Below, one piece after another: positions 34,063 to 45,590 of a stretch of DNA of 64,000 bases. How positions within the stretch are numbered: position 1 is the first letter of the stretch; each line of letters opens with the position of its first letter. The notes beneath the pieces were generated by a model that had not been told where the DNA came from, did no database searches, and saw only the letters and a list, made by a program, of their open reading frames with translations. Made by a program: the position numbers and the translations under genes. The stretch spans positions 21,877,058-21,941,057 of the forward strand of contig OZ005689.1 in assembly GCA_963930775.1 (NCBI GenBank). The letters are read 5' to 3'. This stretch comes from Cliona cf. orientalis. Lineage: Eukaryota; Porifera; Demospongiae; Clionaida; Clionaidae.

Positions 34063-34745
34063 ATGATTAGTATCGGTGATGACCATTACCAATTATGAGA
34101 CCATTACCAGATCATTTCTTCGTTTCCTCATTTCTCATTTCTCGTTTCTCCATTCCTAGTTTTATAACTACCCCTTGGTTGGAGGGGGGCTTATAGTCGA
34201 GGCACACATACCTGTGCAAGAACTTAAGGGTCAAAGAGGGGAGGGGGTTTATTTTCGGGAGGATATGGTATCTACCCAATTACATACAAATGGTCATAAT
34301 ACTCGTGAACAATATTTTTCATGAGAAACTTGCACCATCGGATTCAGCACACAGGGCTATCAATCCATGCCAAAATTTATGAAAAATTGCAAATGATCTA
34401 TTTTTCCATAGCAGTTCACAAATGTAAATTAATTACAAGGGCAGAGGTCATTTTCCACATGATCATAACCACAGAAGCACATGCCGTTTATAGAACTAGC
34501 CTGCTACAGTAATGTGGTCGTTCTTGTGGCCCTTGGTCTCTGTTAAAGCTTCACTCGAGATGTTAATTGTTCGACAAAAGGTTGTGAATATTGAAATTTG
34601 GAGATCTGCTGGAGAAAGCAGCTGTGAAGAATGTGAAGGGACAAATAGTCGACCAATTTTTAACATGTAAGAATGAAATATTTGTTGATCCGGTACACGA
34701 AGCGCCTTTTGATGCTTCAGTTATACTCTGTGAACAGTATGTATA

Positions 34746-34846
34746 GGTTACATCACGAGGTGGAGGTCTCTACGGGATTTACACACCGAGGGCCGAAGGC
34801 CCGAGGCTGTGTAAATCGTGTAGAGACCGAACCAAGTGATATAACC
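34746..34846. repeat. 101-bp foldback element
   Basis: The two arms, about 48 bp each, are nearly complementary around a GAA centre. They contain GGTCTCTAC, GATTTACACA and GAGGGCC/GGCCCGAG. It would form one long hairpin. No coding frame. Confidence 0.85.
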
Positions 34847-35310
34847 AACTTGTACCATGGGCTACGTGGCCCTGACAACGTATCTACAGCCTAGCAACTA
34901 CAGCGCTGGCCATAAAAGGCTCGAGCACGTACCTAGTAACAGTTCAAACCATCGTTGTCGATCGAGTCGACGCTGGACATCGATGCATAGTGAGCCGACG
35001 CTGTTTTCTGTCCAACTCGAGCTTCTTTCTTGACATTCAGAACCACAAAAACTATCGTCGCTGCATACAAAAGGCTGGCCATGTCATCGCTGTCTTGATT
35101 TCAACACGAGGTAGTCAGAGTTCAGCTCAGTTTTTACTACTGCTGACTTGGCAAATCATTCGCTCCACCCATTCAACGCAGTAAGACCTGCCCACTAATC
35201 ATCTGCATACAGTACTCCACATAGTAGAGCTCTGTACTTTATCTCTTTCACAAAAGATGCTGTAACTACCCTAGCGGGCATGATCATGTAAAATTTCATA
35301 GCCTCAGAGG

Positions 35311-35480
35311 TAGGTGTCTAAATATTTAGACACCTACAAGAGGTATACAAGTTATTTAGACACCTATGAAGCAACCTGATTGGTCAGAATGTTACAACCA
35401 TGGTACAAGGCACGAACGAATGTTTGCTACTAGTTGACAAACAACCATGCCATGGGAACTAGTATAAATATCACAGGCAG
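35311..35480 (+). promoter_or_regulatory. Promoter-like region: perfect 26-bp palindrome, half site, CCAAT-type and TATA-type motifs
   Basis: 35311-35336 is a perfect palindrome with half site TAGGTGTCTAAAT. Another half site (ATTTAGACACCTA) is at 35354-35366. An inverted CCAAT motif (ATTGG) follows at about 35380, and TATAAATA at 35463-35470. No coding exon can be assigned downstream; a donor-like GAAGGTAGGAG lies at about 35540. AGGTGTC resembles a T-box half site. Function is inferred. Confidence 0.4.
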
Positions 35481-35727
35481 TACAAACGTATTTGAGGTGT
35501 TGAGCAACGCATGAGAGCGAGTGCAGCCAAAGGAATGTGAAGGTAGGAGCTACATTTTACTCACTACCTTCATTGAGATGATTTGAGAAATGGCCAAAGC
35601 TCTGTCGCTACATGTTGATTCAAATGAAAGTTGGTTGGGCTCCTAACAGTTTACAACAAATTGGCGAAAGTACCATTATAGCTGCCTTGTGGTACCTTGA
35701 TTCCCATCGACAACTAACAACTAGCCT

Positions 35728-36862
35728 CTAGAGGCATTTACCTTCCAAAGGAAGTCGATGTACTTCAAGGCTACAATGAATGGCACAAAAGGATGAAAGG
35801 TCCTCGAATAAGCAGCTCTGGGCTGGATGGTCATAATAATTTAAAGCCAAGTCGAACACTGTCTCAACCATGACTAGCAAAGAGAGTATACCGAGCTTTG
35901 ATCCCTTACTGAAGGCATACCTGATGTCATGCATATGTAAAAGGCCTCTGCCCAGCAGCTCTTAAACATGCACTTTTTAACTGGTATCACTATTATTGCT
36001 CTAAGAATTTGGTGGGCCATAATTTGCAGTATCTCATTTTGTATCTTGTGGGACATATATGATCGTTAGCGTGCAATCCTTGACTTCAGATCAGCACTTT
36101 TATTTCCTCGAAGAACCACCAGCTGATGGAAGTTGCCTCGCTCTTCAGTGTGGCCCCTAAAAAGGTAAGGCTTGTCTTGCCAAGTACTCTACAGAAGTAA
36201 ACATCATCTCCAAACAGTGCCTATTTATCTTTTGATCATTTCGGATTTGATCACTTAGTTGAGCACTGATGTTTGTCTGCTTCAGGTGTTGGTGCCACTT
36301 TAGTACAGCTTCCTGATGGCAGGCACTCTTTCGATGCTTTTCAAATGCCTTGGTAGCATTCTTCCACATGCTAAACCTAGATGAAATGAAGAAATTCTCT
36401 GCACACTTTGATAAGGTAAGCTTATTTAGCAAGTAGGCAAGTAGATATTTCGGCAAATGAAACGGTACGCTTTTTCAGTTCCACTGTCCCAGTGCAACCA
36501 TGAAGACCACTTTTAGTTATCAAACCACTTTGAATTGAATGATCGATACTCTATTTTGTTCTTACCGAACTCTTTGGTGAGAAAACTCTTCAGTCTTGGC
36601 TGATTAGGCTGTACAAGTAGGTCTCCTCGATATCACTTGCTATGGCACCTGCAGTCACTGTGCATTCCGATTCATTCTCCGGTTCTGAGCCAGATGCACC
36701 ATCAGACTGCGTATCAATGTCGGTGTCAGAATCATACTGAGAGTTATCGCTAGGAATCAGGGGATCATCAACAGATATTGAATCAGGCTCCGTGTTCGAT
36801 TCACCTGCAGACTTCGTGAAAAACGCTTTTATACAGGTCTGTTTGGACATAGCTAGACACAT
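35728..36862 (-). pseudogene. hAT-like (ZMYM1-type) transposase relic
   Basis: The first minus-strand piece (36862-36590) is an acidic N-terminus with KQTCIKAFFTKSAG and DSDTDIDTQSDGASGSEPEN. The next (36456-36157) has MWKNATKAFEKHRKSACHQE and EYLARQALPF, which is the TTF-type zinc-finger/hAT entry region. The third (36056-35728) has NEILQIMAHQILRAII and later fragments in other frames. The catalytic and dimerisation parts are absent. It belongs to the same broad hAT group as the complete element at 49-52 kb but is a different lineage. Confidence 0.6.
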
Positions 36863-37030
36863 AGCAAGTAGCTACCTATTTCAATGTTAGCGTACTTTCG
36901 TAATATTGGAAGGTGAGTCTGGGGTGCACGGGGGTGTGGCTCAATGCATGCCAGTAATATACATGTATAATACACGCCAAAAGTGGTATGGCAAATGCCA
37001 CACCAGCCACACCGCTTCTGCTCCTCTTGG

Positions 37031-37447
37031 TACATGACGGGTAATTTCGTGGGGTGCTAATTTTAGTTATTTTCGTGGTTGATTTGGCAGTCACGAAATC
37101 TTCCCACCCACGAAATTAATGCCTACGGTAATATGGTACTACGAATCCATGATGATGGGTGTGGTCACAAACATTGGCAGCGCGGCCAACACTCCCTTTC
37201 CAGTATAGCAAGCAACAGTAAGCATTGCTATCCAATTGATAGTGTCTTCGACACTAATATTCTTCATCTCATGCTTAGTAACAGATCCAAAGATCGCGAG
37301 CGTGTGTATCGATAACATCATTGCTTGTGCAGCATTACCACGCCCCTGGACTGGTTGCTGTCATGAAATTTAAAACCACAAAATTAATTTTGAGGGCGTT
37401 TTTGGACTTTCCACAATAATTAGACCCTACGAAAATTATGGTAGGCA
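37031..37447. mobile_element. MITE family F copy 1 (GGTAATTTTCGTGG-type ends)
   Basis: Both ends carry GGGTAATTTCGTGG-like sequence in inverted orientation. It matches 56576-56981 in reverse, including a central GATGATGGGTGTGG patch. Non-coding. Confidence 0.7.
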
Positions 37448-38171
37448 TGCACTGTTTGCCTCACTGTACCACACCCTGTTTTTTCATGATTGAAAAAATG
37501 TGACTCATCGGATCTAATTGGCGTTCAATCCCATTCGAATATTAACTAAAAACATGACACTCTAACACTGAAGTTCCAGCTGCTGCTTTTAGGCCTGATT
37601 GAGATTCCACTTTCCATGCATGTATTCCTATAGAGCTCGCTCGCACATTTTTCCGTTTGTAATGCAACAAAATTACATTCCGTATGTTCCACTGGTACAG
37701 CTCCTATATACATGTCACCAGACCTTCCCTTTTGCATGTGAAGGTCTGGTTCACAACAAAATTACATTCCGTATGTTCCACTGGTACAGCTCCTATATAC
37801 ACGTCACCAGACCTTCCCTTTTGCATATGAAGGTCTGGTTCACAAGACTAACCCTCACCCTATGGCTTGACATTGATGGATACATAATTTGAAACGATTC
37901 TCTAAATATAGCTCATCTGATCCATTATATGTGTAGATACTCTTTTGTATCTATTAACTGGGCTATCACATCCTGATGATGCAAACCTGCTGCACTAGTG
38001 TTATAACCACCTGTTCAGTGGAATTCCACTTAATTTTGTTAATATCTCCTTTTCATCGTCTTCCCAGTCTTCTGAATGAGTATACCGATGTTTTTCATGT
38101 TTGCACAAGTGACCAGGGTGGTACTTTTCAGCAGCAGTTGGTAATGGCATCTAGTAGAATTTATCATTTAT
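37448..38171. other. Non-coding stretch
   Basis: Apart from the tandem duplication at 37665-37842 there is no recognisable gene or repeat. Confidence 0.35.
37665..37842. repeat. Tandem duplication of 89 bp, each unit ending in a hairpin
   Basis: Two near-identical units start with CAACAAAATTACATTCCGTA at 37665 and 37754. Each contains CCAGACCTTC...GAAGGTCTGG, a 10-bp perfect stem. Confidence 0.9.
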
Positions 38172-38448
38172 GCCAGACCAATTAAATAAGTTGTTGCACG
38201 GATTTGCTCGCTCCAATTTTTGGGCAAACAAAAGAAAAAAAATCTAATTAAGTTGGGTGGAGCTTATGTACAGTTGAGTGGTTTTTGTATTCTGTCTTGA
38301 TTCCCTGGTCCTAGTCACACTAGTCTGTCTTAATTAGATTGTCGTCTATAACCACACCCCAATTGATTGCTTTTTTTCTTTTTTCGATCGCTCGGTCGAA
38401 TTTTTACCTCACAATATCCGAGCAACAACAAATTCAATTGGTCTGGCC
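38172..38448. mobile_element. 277-bp TIR element
   Basis: The ends GCCAGACCAATT and AATTGGTCTGGC are inverted, and the arms continue with GTTGTTGC(A/T)CGGAT. The interior is A/T-run rich. Non-coding. Confidence 0.75.
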
Positions 38449-38743
38449 TTAATATTACAGACTTCCACACACACAGGCTTAGTGATATCTACAGAGAAGA
38501 ACTTGGGTCCTCCAAGGCCTACCGTACTTAATCTAATACTACGTATGCAAATTAAATAATTCCAATTCTGACCATACGTTAGATTGGATTCATTAAAATT
38601 CCAGGAAGCGAATTTCTTACGTTAGATTAGATCATACGTTGTATAGGACACATTTCCAGGAAAACGAGGATTGCAAAAATGTACATACAATGTCTATACA
38701 GTATGTACAGTATTGCATGTAGTTGTCTAGCTAGCTTTTGTTT

Positions 38744-39097
38744 CTACTGAACCGTTTGATAAGTTTCTTGATCATCTTTGGCATTCCTTCGAAAGTGTAT
38801 GTACAGAGCTTTTCCTACTATGTCTGATCGCTTCCATCGGCTGGTGATTTCACATTGTATCTCTCCTCCGTGTTCTAGGAAGTACCAAGCTGTCTCTGAA
38901 ACTTCACGAGGGATGTGTCCCACAATGCAATCATCCTTTAGTACAGCTACAGCAAATCTATCATGATGATTACCGGCTTCTTTTCTCATGCTGAGTATTT
39001 CACCACCGTGAGGCATCCAGACCCTCAAATACACATGGTGCCCTTGAATACAGCTGTCTAAGTAATAATTCTCCCTGTCAGACTCCATTACAACCAA
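38744..39097 (-). CDS. Small HIRAN-like domain protein
   Basis: A single 117-codon frame. From about residue 15 it reads CIQGHHVYLRVWMPHGGEIL, then KEAGNHHDRFAVAVLKDD, IVGHIPREVSETAWYFLEHG and a C-terminal WKRSDIVGKALYIHFR. The pattern H-x-V-Y ... W-x-P-x2-GE ... E-G-N-x-H-D-x-A-V-A-V ... VGH-I/V-P matches HIRAN domains, which bind DNA ends in HLTF-like proteins. Many short HIRAN-only genes occur in sponges and cnidarians. The frame is intact; no neighbour suggests a shared function. The same coding pattern over most of the length supports a real gene. Its exact role is unknown. Confidence 0.7.
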   Translation of the reverse strand: MVVMESDRENYYLDSCIQGHHVYLRVWMPHGGEILSMRKEAGNHHDRFAVAVLKDDCIVGHIPREVSETAWYFLEHGGEIQCEITSRWKRSDIVGKALYIHFRRNAKDDQETYQTVQ

Positions 39098-39365
39098 CTA
39101 GAAACTGCTTTTCACCTAGATAGTCTGTAGTTCTATATGAAATGGGCCTAATTTCTAGCACAGAGGTGACTCGCTATCACCTTGCAGTAACACTACTCAG
39201 CTGAAATCTGATTGGTTCTAGTGGAGGATCACTTCAGGCTAACACCAAGGATCACTTTACTTCAGGCCACAACCAAGGATCACTTTTGAGTAACACATTG
39301 GGTTATGGTGGGATCAATCTGCTTCCTGCTTCTCCATAAACGCTGGCTGTCTGGTGGGCCAGCTA

Positions 39366-39419
39366 CCCCAGTCCCTTCTTTCCTCTTGCAAAGACAAGAG
39401 GGAAGAAGGGGCCTGGGGG
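39366..39419. repeat. Hairpin with about 23-bp stem
   Basis: CCCCAG and CCTCTTG at the left pair with CAAGAGG and CCTGGGG at the right around a short loop, with two mismatches. It could be a small foldback or a precursor-like RNA hairpin. Confidence 0.6.
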
Positions 39420-39833
39420 AGAAGGAGGGCATGGCCAGGGAGCCTAAATATACGGTCTAAGATTTGTAGCTAGCGTTAGTTCAGTGTTTTGGCGGTGCCT
39501 ACAATCCTGAAACTAGTGCTACAAAACCCTCGGCGCATTGCATAGCATTAGCTACTAGCCTCGTTCCTATTAGCTACATGCTTCACCAGTTGCATGCAGA
39601 AAAGTGGTTAGCTAAAGGGCTGGGGCTGGGGCAAGGCTACTAGGATCGAAATCGTTATGTACAGATATCCTAATTGGATTATTGGTGCGTGGTTATGACC
39701 CAATCACGCGCGCATATAATATATGCGGTATGGTATGGATGGGAGGGGCTGGGGGGGTTGGGGATGGATTACCAAGGGTTTGTCTATAAAAGGGGTGGGG
39801 GGGGGGGAATAATGATTGGCAGCAGCAACAACA

Positions 39834-39916
39834 GTGGGGGTGTAGTGATTGGGGCTCGTGTGTGAAACAGAATGTACCGGGTTCAAATCTCGCTTTATGG
39901 TTTGATTTTTTTTTTC
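39834..39916 (+). mobile_element. tRNA-derived SINE-like fragment
   Basis: An A-box-like GTGTAGTGATTGG is followed about 35 bp later by a B-box GGTTCAAATCTCG, then CTTTATGG and a run of T (a pol III terminator-type run). This is the head of a tRNA-type SINE or a decayed tRNA; no cloverleaf could be closed by eye. Confidence 0.5.
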
Positions 39917-42465
39917 ATTTGTTGAAAATTTACTAAGTTCTTATAGGATCTCTGTATTTAACTAGGATTGGGGATGAGGTTAATGTTACTCGAGGTTCAA
40001 CAGCTCACTACAGCAACAACCCTAGAGTGTCAAAGGGTACCATAAGAATACACATGGCAATTGGCAGTAAAGCAGTAGAGTTGAAAAGATCCCACAATCG
40101 TCAAAAGCTCGCCAGCGGCGGGATTGATGCAACCGTGCATGTGGTCAGAATTAGTAGGCGTACATACCGTATACAGTGTGCAATATATAATGTTCTATTT
40201 ATACGTTAAGTTATGCTATCGCTAGCTCATGCAAATTCAAGAAACTTAGGAGAATCGGCAAATGATACAAATACGGTGAACAAAGCGTTTTCAGTGAAAT
40301 CCACACAAATCATGCGTATAACACTGCAAATTGGAGTAAAAAATGAGGTATGTAGCAGCTAGCGTGGTAACAGACTACCATAACCCTCGCGCATGCGCCA
40401 AGGGTTAATTATGAACGACACCTATCGCGTCTTCTGCACAAGCATTTAACCAATATAGGCCACGACGTCATGACATCATACGTGTTGCCAACACCGAATT
40501 TTATTCAAGAAAGTATAGTGACACAAATGAAGTGTTTTGTACAGCATACTAGCACAGCCACACAGGCAGTACAGGCCTTCGTGATATGTAAGACAGGTAG
40601 CTGCAACATTCTTGTACACCGCTAGGGCACTACTAAACATACTATAAGCTACAAACATACACAAAAGCTTATAAGCTTACCTCTCCATAATGGCCGCCGT
40701 CTTCGAGTCGCTCCCAGGTAAGCGATTGGTTCTGTGGAAAAGCTCGTCATATCTGTGTAGGCATAGACCTGTCTAGCTATATACTTAGCGACAGAGCTGT
40801 ACATCCTGCCCTGTAGTAGAAAATGTACCGCTCTCATACCCGGATCGATCGCCATTATCGTCGATCTTCACAAAAACAATTTTAGTACTGAGCGGTAGGT
40901 TGGGCCAACCGTGACCTCACGCCACAGGTATGTAAGGGAGGCCCCCTAGTAGTCATAGACAGGAAGCCAAAGCTATGGCTTCTCATTCTTTGGAATGTAG
41001 GTGGTCGAAGGTGGGCGTGTCTAGAATCGGCCAGGGATGATTATGTGCGTGTAATTAGCGACCAGAAGTGGCCCCTGAAGAAAAGACCGGTAATTGCCCA
41101 CATCAAAGCGAGATCAAAGCATTCTTTCTTAACTATTAACCGCAACGACTTATTACACACTAAGCAGAAAAAAAAAAGATTTCCATTATTGGGACTCTGG
41201 GGAGCGGTTGGGACCCGTAAGTTTTATATGGGCACTCAGAATGGCTCAAATTACGAACTTTGATCGAGAGACTTTTGATTCACGCCCTAGAATTAAAGTT
41301 ATGGCTCTTTGAAGTTTGTATAGGAAGCCATTCACTTGCAATGTTTGCCAAAAAATTTTTACGGGCACACGGGATAAATTTTACAGGCGCGCGGGGTACG
41401 TTGACAACCCTTTACCAAACATTGTAAATATTGCTGTTTGGGTGCCTGCTTGCATTGTATGGCTCTACTATGCATCCAGCTCGGCTGTGTGGGAGTTTTA
41501 GGACCATTTTTTCTGCTTAGTGTGTGGTCCCCTTGAAAAAAAAAAAGCTAATTAGGCCTAATTAAGCATGTGGGCGTGTTCCTGGCACTGTGTGGAGTGT
41601 GTGCGTGTGCATTAATGCAGGTTTTATTGCTTCCGATTGGGCATGGCTTCACGGGCCAGTGTTTGGACATCGGTGCCTGGGACTTGGCCGTGGCGATAGG
41701 TGGGCGTGTCCCGGAAGTGGTGGTGACCTTTGAACCCCGCGAGGAGGCTTTGGGGGCGTGGCAGGAGATCAAAGGTGAGGCCATGTCAGTTAATGAGGCA
41801 CTGTACGCCGGTGCGATCGAGGGGACCGTATGGCTGGACGGAAGCTGACAATGGTTTGAAGCGGATGTGGTTGCGATGACGTGTTGTTACCCCGCCCATA
41901 CAGGAAATGAGGTGAGCTCTTGCATGGGCGATGTGGCAGAACGGCCTTGAAGTGTTTGTGTGTGTTTTGGCCTTGAGGAAGCTGTGTTTTAATTGGGATT
42001 GATTGTGGACATCCGGTGGCCAGTCAGCACTTGATTGAGAATGGTGGTCCTTGAGGCACAGGGTGGTGCCGTTTTGGGCGTGGCCTGGCCCCTCCCTTCC
42101 GGCTCGGCTTCCGGTCCATTGAGGATATTAAATGAACACTTCCGACTCTAGCAGCCACACCCCTGAGACCTGGGCAATAAAAAGGGCGTGGTTACACAGC
42201 ATGCACCTCACTTATGACTTTGATGTCGTTTAGGTGTCGTATTCCCCACCTCACGCCCACGCAATTTAATGGTACCTTAAGTGAACATTCGAGCAACCTG
42301 GTTACCACATGCACATTCAACTATTATAATAGCAGCTGTACTTAGCAATGAGGCATCATCCATAAACTGAGTTACTGAAGGTTTATTATAGCTGAAATGT
42401 CCTTCTCAGAATATTATTCTGGGGCAAGGGGATAATAGGCCCCTGGACTCCTTGCACATCAGCTA
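39917..42465. other. Mostly non-coding; possible 5' exon on the minus strand near 40.7-40.86 kb
   Basis: A minus-strand frame from an ATG at 40855 (MAIDPGMRAVHFLLQGRMYS) runs to a donor-like GAGAGGTAAGC at about 40680 and may be a 5' exon, unassigned. CACACTAAGCAGAAAAAA at about 41157 is inverted at about 41507-41525. The 41570-41848 plus frame (MGVFLALCGVCACALMQVL) lies in GC-rich sequence and is not supported. Short GGGCGTGGC-type motifs are frequent at 41.6-42.3 kb. Confidence 0.3.
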
Positions 42466-43543
42466 CAGTGCTCCACAGCAAGGGAGTAGATTTTTTACAC
42501 CACTGTATGGTTTTTGCAGTGTTTTGTGGTTAAACTTGCATAATATTATCTCTACATTTGATTTGATACCCAGTTAGGTCAATGGATGGACTACCTCTAC
42601 ATCTGCAGTGGAAAGTTGATGCCACCTATATGGGTTCAGCATGCAAAAATGGCCAAAAATTCCCGATTCTTATGTTAGGCACAATTTCAAGGGATTGGAA
42701 GATAGACACCAACTCAATACATCTTTATTACAAAGGATCACGGAGCTATCGACCGTAATAGCCTAAAATATGGTCTACTTACATTAGGCACAGAAACTTG
42801 CATGAAAAGTCAATATTGTACTCTATGCATTCTTTTGCATTAATAATCCCAGTGTGTATGTGGAACTGCGAATATTTTGCAGGAAATGCCCAATCTGGAA
42901 GCAAACATTTCCGCCAACTGTTCCAGACGGATTGAAGTTTGCCTTGATCACGTAGTACCCAACGCATGTGTACAATAGTGATGTTTTCATTGACCACGCC
43001 CACTGACGAGCTAGGAAAGAGAAGGCAGCGAGGACAGAGTTGTTAGCGTTGAACGCGTGAAGCGCTTCACTTCTAAGGCATCCAAGCGAGGTAAGATAGT
43101 AACGATAGGCAGCTCAAAAGCCTTTTTAATGCTCGAAAGTTTTTTGTGGGGTTGATAGTCACCGCCTCACTAGGTGGTCCGATAGTTGCTTGTTTTAGCT
43201 ACGTACAGGAAATACTGTGTAGGCCTCACTACGCGGTCCGATAGTTGCTTGTTTTAGCTACGTACAGTAATACTGTGTAGAAGTAGACATACCTGAGCGA
43301 TTCTCTACCTTCAGAAACGTACCTCATCTTGTCTATAGCCTTCGATCTTGTAATTTTTAATCGTTTGTATTGCTGTGTATTGTGCACGTGATACCAGACC
43401 AACGTCATAGTTTGTCATAGCTTCTGTTACGGAGCGGTCTTTGACGCTTTGCACGCTATTACTACTGCTAAAAGTGATATTTCTATTCATTATAAGTGTG
43501 CATGCAAAGTTAGGACAAAATGTACTCTTGCTGGGTAGCACTG
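42466..43543. mobile_element. TIR element family A, copy 3 (diverged)
   Basis: It starts CAGTGCTCCACAGCAAGGGAG and ends TGCTGGGTAGCACTG, flanked by TA on the right. The body shares AGGTCAATGGATGGACTA and the GAAGCAAACATTTCCGCCA region with copies 1 and 2. An internal 61-bp unit (GGTCCGATAGTTGCTTG) is tandemly duplicated at about 43170-43260. Confidence 0.75.
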
Positions 43544-43830
43544 TAATATGCTGCCACTTTAGCCGCACCATAATTTTCCTACAATCCCCTGGTCCTGGAG
43601 GAGGGTAGGGCTACGCCAGTGTCCATAAATTCAAATCTCAGGCAATTTGTATAACTCAGCAATAAGGAGTAAGCATACATTATAATATTACAAGTATAAA
43701 AAAGAATTGAAAATTAAAGGATGAAGTAGGGATGGTAGGACCAAAAAATACACAAACAAGATTTGTAGGGATAATCACATCAACTATACATCGCATTTCT
43801 TGATTATAATGCATGCACACAACTGTTGAT

Positions 43831-45262
43831 GTCAATGATTATAGCTACCATGCATGATCAGATTCAGTCTCAGTGCATGTATTTTCATTATCATCGGCCA
43901 TGCATCTTGTACCAGTCTATGATGTGTTACTTTGTGTATGTGAGTGTATGTGTATGCTGTGTGTCATAATATTATAGCTAGTGTGTTCAGAAGAACTGGG
44001 CAAGTGGGCAAGTTTTGAAGCTCAAATCAGTTCCTACATACACCCCCATCAGCATCAAAAGGTTATCCTAGTACCGGCATACATTTCAAGGTTATGGGAC
44101 TGTCAGAAGACCCTGGAGTGCATGGTAACACTTATGGTTCTGACCGGAGACAATCTGGTACCATGAAGGCTAATATTAAATATTGTATATTCAATTTCCA
44201 CAATCATAATAGTACAAAGGTCATGTGATTTATTTCACAGAGATCAATAACAATAATAATACAAATTTAATAGAGGGTTGAACAGGTCAAAATGTCCGAA
44301 TGTGCTTTATGATAGAATTTCAGGAAGGTATCATTGATGTATAGAGCGAGGGATCATGCCCCCCGGGGATCTAGTCTCGGCCTGTCAAGTGCAGTAAACT
44401 GATCCAGTCTTTGGATGGGATGTCTTCATTCAGTGGATCACGTATAATTGAATAATAATGCATCAGTGGGACTCTCGAGACATAGCTGCAGGTGACCAGT
44501 GTGCGCATTACTGTACTAGAAGCTCTCCTCCTCTTTATATTAAATACTCTTGCTCGAAGACATACGGTCGACGTGATAGCCACACCCTTTCAGCTCTTGA
44601 ACTTGACTTGTTCCTGAAGATAGCTGGCTGACAAATTTGAAAGAAGGCTGTTTCACGCCGAGTAGTGATGTAAAACTTATTAGGGAGTGAATTTTATAGG
44701 CCAGTAAGTTTATTGTTGATAGTAGCCAGCAGTTCAACAGTTCACCAGCTCAGCGCTATCAGCACTTGAGCGCAAGCGCCACTGATTTCGGTCACATGAC
44801 TTCACCATGGCAACATTGTTGGAGCATGCGCATTATATGACAAAATGGCGTGACGGACACACCCACTAATTAAACGTGCTGCGTAAACCCACGATTCAGC
44901 GACTTTCATGATGACAGAAGTAGCGTGCCATAGACCTACGCTCAACAAAACGGAGCGGATTTATTGTTAAACTAAGGTGAGAAGTCATGCCAGTCTTGAG
45001 CTAGCCCTGGATAAGATGAAAGAAAGAAGATTGACAAAATGCACATTTTTTACAAACATAAAAACGGCTGATTCAGGCGTACCTGATGGTTTCTATGGAT
45101 GTTATGGGGCTTGATAGATAGATATTTTGGCGTAGATTACGAATATGAAAGTTAAAAATCTTAAAATTCAAGTTGTTCTGAGTTATAAACGTTATTGTTT
45201 TGTATTACATATATGGCATATCCGGGCCATCCCTACTTATAGAGTCTACTGACTCTATGATA
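43831..45262. repeat. Duplicated segment, copy 2 (inverted relative to 31065-33553)
   Basis: About 1.43 kb matches the complement of 31065-33553 throughout, but lacks both family D insertions. Single-base indels break small frames differently in the two copies. Confidence 0.9.
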
Positions 45263-45308
45263 ATCTATGGAGTATAGAACACCAAATCCGCCAAAAGTAG
45301 TCTTCCAG

Positions 45309-45590
45309 TTTACTGTAGGTAGTGATCGATATTGTAGATCCGATCGATTTTAAATTTACTGTACTGTATGGGGTTGATCATAATCGATTTTTAAATCGAT
45401 ATGTGTATCGATTTTTGTAAAGGCGCCGAAGTTTAATGATGACCACGCCCCTTTACTGTAGGTAGTGATCCATATTGTAGATACGATGATCTATTTTAAA
45501 TTTACTGCATAATCGATATAATAATGTATTAAATATTGTAAAGGCGCCGAGTTGAATGATGACCACGTCCCTTTATCAGATACGCGCATG
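45309..45590. repeat. Two tandem units of about 155 and 127 bp
   Basis: Both begin CTTTACTGTAGGTAGTGATC-like sequence and end GTAAAGGCGCCGA...GATGACCACG; the second lacks a GATCATAATCGAT-type inner stretch. Confidence 0.8.

Larger units (their letters stand above)
34063..35727. other. Non-coding stretch with a foldback and a promoter-like region
   Basis: 34070-34270 resembles parts of the elements at 3667-4572 and 4617-5173. No supported coding exon is seen. The short frame at 34990-35184 is unrelated to any family I know. Confidence 0.4.

Noticed and set aside
41570-41848. 92-codon frame with a hydrophobic start (MGVFLALCGVCACALMQVL)
   Set aside because: It lies in GC-rich sequence full of GGGCGTGG-type motifs, has no familiar domain and no splice context; the signal-like start is likely chance.
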